This document shows positions 61,468-64,000 of a stretch of DNA of 64,000 bases, piece after piece (the first letter of the stretch is position 1; every line of letters starts with the position of its first letter). Under the pieces are notes generated by a model. The model saw only the letters and a program-made list of their open reading frames with translations. It made no database searches and was not told the DNA's origin. Origin of the DNA: Rhodovulum sp. MB263 (lineage in GTDB: Bacteria > Pseudomonadota > Alphaproteobacteria > Rhodobacterales > Rhodobacteraceae); the NCBI RefSeq assembly GCF_002073975.1, contig NZ_CP020384.1, positions 1 to 64,000 of the forward strand, in the 5' to 3' direction. A program made the position numbers and the translations under genes.

Positions 61468-62136
61468 TCACGCGTCGGTGGCGACGAGCTGCCAGTTGGG
61501 ATCGTCCGAGCCCATCACCCGCGCGAAGGTCCAGACATCGCGCTGACGCTTGATCTCGCTCGGGCTGCCCTCGACCACTTCGCCGTTCTGGTTGCGCACC
61601 ACCGAGGTCAGCTCGCCCACGAAACGGACGGTCAGCTCGGCCTCGCCGCTGTCGCGGTCATAGGTCGCATCCTTCAGCACCAGTTCGCGCACACCGATGA
61701 AGCTGGCATCGACCGACAGGCCCTGTTCTTCGCGAAGCCGGATCACCTCGGCAAAGCTCTCGCGCACGTCGGGGGCGAGGAAGCCCGCGACCTCATCGAG
61801 CGTGCCATGCTCGAAGGACATCAGGATCATTTCATAGGCACCGCGGGCGCCATGCAGGAACTCGCTGACCGAAAAGCCCGGCTCGGCCAGCTTCATCGCG
61901 GCCAGAGCCTTGGCGGCCGGGCTGCCATCATCGACATGATCGGTGATGTCGGTATCGGGACCGCCCTCGATCACCTCGAAGGAGGGACGGTTCTCGGCCC
62001 GGCGCGCCGCCGGATCGGGCATCTGCACCGGAGGTTTCTCGAACCCTTCCCGGGTTCCGAGAACGGACCGCAGCCGCAGGATCAGAAACACGGCGATCCC
62101 GGCAAGAACCAGGAGTTGAATGATGGCAGAGCTCAT
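61468..62136 (-). CDS. Tim44-like domain protein
   Basis: A 222-residue protein with an N-terminal transmembrane helix (IIQLLVLAGIAVFLILRL, about 4-22), a short linker and a Tim44/TimA-like domain (about 75-222, SVSEFLHGARGAYEMILMSF, DVWTFARVMGSDDPNWQLVATDA). Alphaproteobacterial Tim44-like proteins are membrane-associated and linked to protein import or folding at the membrane. The start ATG 62136 follows GAGG and the family N-terminus. Confidence 0.9.
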   Translation of the reverse strand: MSSAIIQLLVLAGIAVFLILRLRSVLGTREGFEKPPVQMPDPAARRAENRPSFEVIEGGPDTDITDHVDDGSPAAKALAAMKLAEPGFSVSEFLHGARGAYEMILMSFEHGTLDEVAGFLAPDVRESFAEVIRLREEQGLSVDASFIGVRELVLKDATYDRDSGEAELTVRFVGELTSVVRNQNGEVVEGSPSEIKRQRDVWTFARVMGSDDPNWQLVATDA

Positions 62137-62248
62137 GAAAACCTCGCGGGTCGCGGGAAGCGTTTGTATCGAAGCGTCACCGGACATATGTAAGGCACGC
62201 CTTCAATCAAGTCCACCGGGCCAGCCGAAGCGCAAATGAGGTAATGCA

Positions 62249-62776
62249 ATGGGGCTTTTTCTGCTTTTCCTCTCGATCCCGCTGATCGAGATCGCTCTGT
62301 TCATCCAGGTGGGCGGGCTGATCGGGCTCTGGCCGACGCTTGGCATCGTGCTGGCGACGGCCGCTGCGGGCACCTGGCTGATGCGGCAACAGGGCGCGCT
62401 GGCGCTGTCGCAGGTGCGCAGCTCGTTCAACGAATTGCGCGACCCGACCGAGCCGCTGGCCCATGGCGCGATGATCCTCTTTGCCGGGGCAATGCTGCTG
62501 ACGCCGGGCTTCTTCACCGACACCATGGGGCTGTTGCTGCTGATCCCGCCGGTGCGCGCGGCGGCCTATCGCTGGCTGTCGAAACGCGTGGTCGTGCATT
62601 CGACCGGCTTCACCGCCTCTGCCGGCGCCTCTCGCGGTCCCTCTGGCGGCGCGGCCCGGCAGTCGCGTCCGGCACGCGACGACATCATCGACGGCGATTT
62701 CGAGGATCTCACGCCCCGCGACGAGCAGGACGGACAGGACGGCACATTGCCGCCCTCTGGCTGGACCCGACACTGA
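62249..62776 (+). CDS. fxsA: FxsA-family membrane protein
   Basis: A 175-residue protein with three or four membrane helices in the first 110 residues (LFLLFLSIPLIEIALFIQVG, LWPTLGIVLATAAAGTW, GAMILFAGAMLLTPGFFTD, MGLLLLIPPVRAAAY) and a hydrophilic C-terminal tail. FxsA modulates phage exclusion in E. coli; in alphaproteobacteria it lies next to secB, as here. The exact job is unknown. Confidence 0.9.
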   Translation: MGLFLLFLSIPLIEIALFIQVGGLIGLWPTLGIVLATAAAGTWLMRQQGALALSQVRSSFNELRDPTEPLAHGAMILFAGAMLLTPGFFTDTMGLLLLIPPVRAAAYRWLSKRVVVHSTGFTASAGASRGPSGGAARQSRPARDDIIDGDFEDLTPRDEQDGQDGTLPPSGWTRH

Positions 62777-62870
62777 GGGGCAGCGAAGGACCGCATTCAG
62801 CGACAGCATTGAGCGGCCGGGGGCGACCTGCTAAGCGAAGACCCAACGCAACCTTTCGCAGGAGCATGTC

Positions 62871-63377
62871 ATGAGCGAGACCGAGGGCAACGGCGCAGCC
62901 GCGCAGCCGCCGCAAGTTAGAATGCAGATCCTGGGCCAGTATATCCGGGACATGTCATTCGAGAATATTCTGGTCCAGAAGGGCGCCTCGGGCGAGGTCA
63001 CCCCTGACGTGACGGTGCAGGTCGCGCTCGACGCCCGCAAGCGCCCGGCCGAGCATCAATACGAGATCATCACCAAGTTCACCGTTTCCTCGAAGAACAA
63101 GGCCGACCAGAGCCAGCTCTTCCTGATGGAACTCGATTATGCCGGCCTGTTCCATATCGAGAACGTGCCCGAGGACCAGCTGCATCCCTTCCTGCTGATC
63201 GAATGCCCGCGGATGCTGTTCCCCTATGTGCGCCGGATCGTCTCGGACGTGACCCGTGACGGCGGTTTCCCCTCGCTCAACCTCGAGCCGGTCGATTTCG
63301 TCGCGCTGTATCGTCAGGAAATCGCGCGCCGCGCCGCCGATCTTCAGAAGCAAGACACCCCGAGCGGCACCGCCTGA
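62871..63377 (+). CDS. secB: protein-export chaperone SecB
   Basis: A 168-residue SecB tetramer subunit (PQVRMQILGQYIRDMSFEN, PDVTVQVALDARKR, LIECPRMLFPYVRRIVSDVT, FPSLNLEPVDFVALYRQ). It keeps preproteins unfolded and passes them to SecA. The AGGAGC site before ATG 62871 is good. Complete. Confidence 0.95.
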   Translation: MSETEGNGAAAQPPQVRMQILGQYIRDMSFENILVQKGASGEVTPDVTVQVALDARKRPAEHQYEIITKFTVSSKNKADQSQLFLMELDYAGLFHIENVPEDQLHPFLLIECPRMLFPYVRRIVSDVTRDGGFPSLNLEPVDFVALYRQEIARRAADLQKQDTPSGTA

Positions 63378-63383
63378 GACCGT

Positions 63384-64000
63384 TCAGTCGAAGCTTTTCC
63401 ATAGCGCGCCGTCGCCCATCGTCTCGACAAAGGCACGATGGGCGGCGGCTTCCTCCTCGGTCAGACGCGAGGGCAGGGGCGCCGGACGCGGACGCGGGCG
63501 CCAGGCCTCGGTTTCGGTCTCGGAGCCGCCGCGCGACGCCCGGGAGCGGGTCGCCAGCATGAAATCGGGCTGCCGGCCACCGATCAGTTCCAGATAGACC
63601 TCGGCCAGGATCTCGGAATCGAGCAGGGCGCCGTGCTTGTCGCGCATGGTGTTGTCGATGCCGAAGCGGCGGCAGAGCGCGTCCAGCGTCGCGGGGGAGC
63701 CCGGAAACTTCTTGCGCGCAATGGCCAGCGTGTCGAGTGCCTGGCTCATCGGCAGCTTGGGCAGGCCGAGCCAGCCCAGTTCGGCATTCAGGAATTTCAT
63801 GTCAAAGCTGGCGTTATGGATCACCAGCTTCGAATCCTGCACGAAATCCAGGAATTTCTGCCCGACCTCGGAAAAGGGCGGCTTGTCGCGCAGCGTGACC
63901 TCGCCGGGCTTTGCCGGTCGCGGGTTGGCCAGAATGTCCGGGCCGATCCCGTGCACGCCGAAGGCTTCGTCGGGCATCTCGCGACCGGGGTTGATATAGA
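63384..64000 (-). CDS. dnaQ: DNA polymerase III epsilon (proofreading) subunit, partial
   Basis: The C-terminal 205 residues are visible and the 5' end lies beyond the right edge. Exonuclease motif II HNASFDMKFLNAEL and motif III-epsilon KHGALLDSEILAEVYLEL (catalytic His and Asp) are present; motif I with the DxE residues is outside. Conserved FGIDNTMRDKHGALLDS and the basic C-terminal tail fit the epsilon subunit. It is convergent with secB, as in related genomes. Confidence 0.93.
   Translation of the reverse strand, partial: YINPGREMPDEAFGVHGIGPDILANPRPAKPGEVTLRDKPPFSEVGQKFLDFVQDSKLVIHNASFDMKFLNAELGWLGLPKLPMSQALDTLAIARKKFPGSPATLDALCRRFGIDNTMRDKHGALLDSEILAEVYLELIGGRQPDFMLATRSRASRGGSETETEAWRPRPRPAPLPSRLTEEEAAAHRAFVETMGDGALWKSFD

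Noticed and set aside
1-64000. CRISPR array or rRNA operon
   Set aside because: No regularly spaced direct repeats and no rRNA-like sequence were seen.

Overview
The window is high-GC DNA from an alphaproteobacterium of the Rhodobacter/Rhodovulum type (Rhodobacteraceae, now Paracoccaceae). The main evidence is the redox-control cluster regA-senC-regB (prrA-prrC-prrB) near ahcY, followed by the block tsaE-amgK-murU-addB-addA-trxA-hslV-hslU and then smr, mltA, a Tim44-like gene, fxsA, secB and dnaQ, which is the usual chromosomal neighbourhood in this family.

Left part, 1-25.6 kb, is an integrated element. After two antitoxin-like genes at the edge comes a siphovirus-type prophage with HK97-like head logic: HNH endonuclease, terminase small and large subunits, portal, ClpP-type protease, major capsid protein, connector, head closure, gp10-like protein, tail terminator, tail tube, two chaperone-like genes and tape measure. 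A separate regulatory cassette (11.5-14.1 kb) sits between the tape measure and the tail-tip genes. It has divergent Arc-type repressors, an operator array, an antirepressor and its own terminator, and it resembles phage P22 immI. Tail-tip and fibre genes and a lysis cassette (holin-like, endolysin, spanin-like) follow. On the minus strand at 19.4-25 kb lies an orphan type VI secretion spike operon: vgrG, two paralogous exported proteins, two unknown genes and a PAAR tip. A displaced 3' half of a threonine tRNA at about 25.53-25.58 kb probably marks the right attachment site.

Scar zone, 25.8-28.6 kb: a holin-like gene from another prophage, a truncated lysozyme gene, a 5'-truncated IS110-family transposase, an aldehyde dehydrogenase tail fragment, a frameshifted unknown gene and an IS3-family remnant. 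It ends at an intact tRNA-Thr(CGT).

Right part, 28.6-64 kb, is core chromosome: heme and membrane genes (hemD, mitofilin-like, hemY), tsaD-gpsA-YciI-EVE, a metallo-beta-lactamase-fold gene, a divergent trpB, ahcY, an HD hydrolase, a LysR regulator, the RegBA system, PAS protein, tsaE, cell-wall recycling kinase and uridylyltransferase, the AddAB recombination nuclease, thioredoxin, the HslVU protease with an extra gene wedged between its subunits, EF-P with its lysylation enzyme EpmA, SecB and the DNA polymerase III proofreading subunit. Several operons are translationally coupled through 4-base ATGA or GTGA overlaps.
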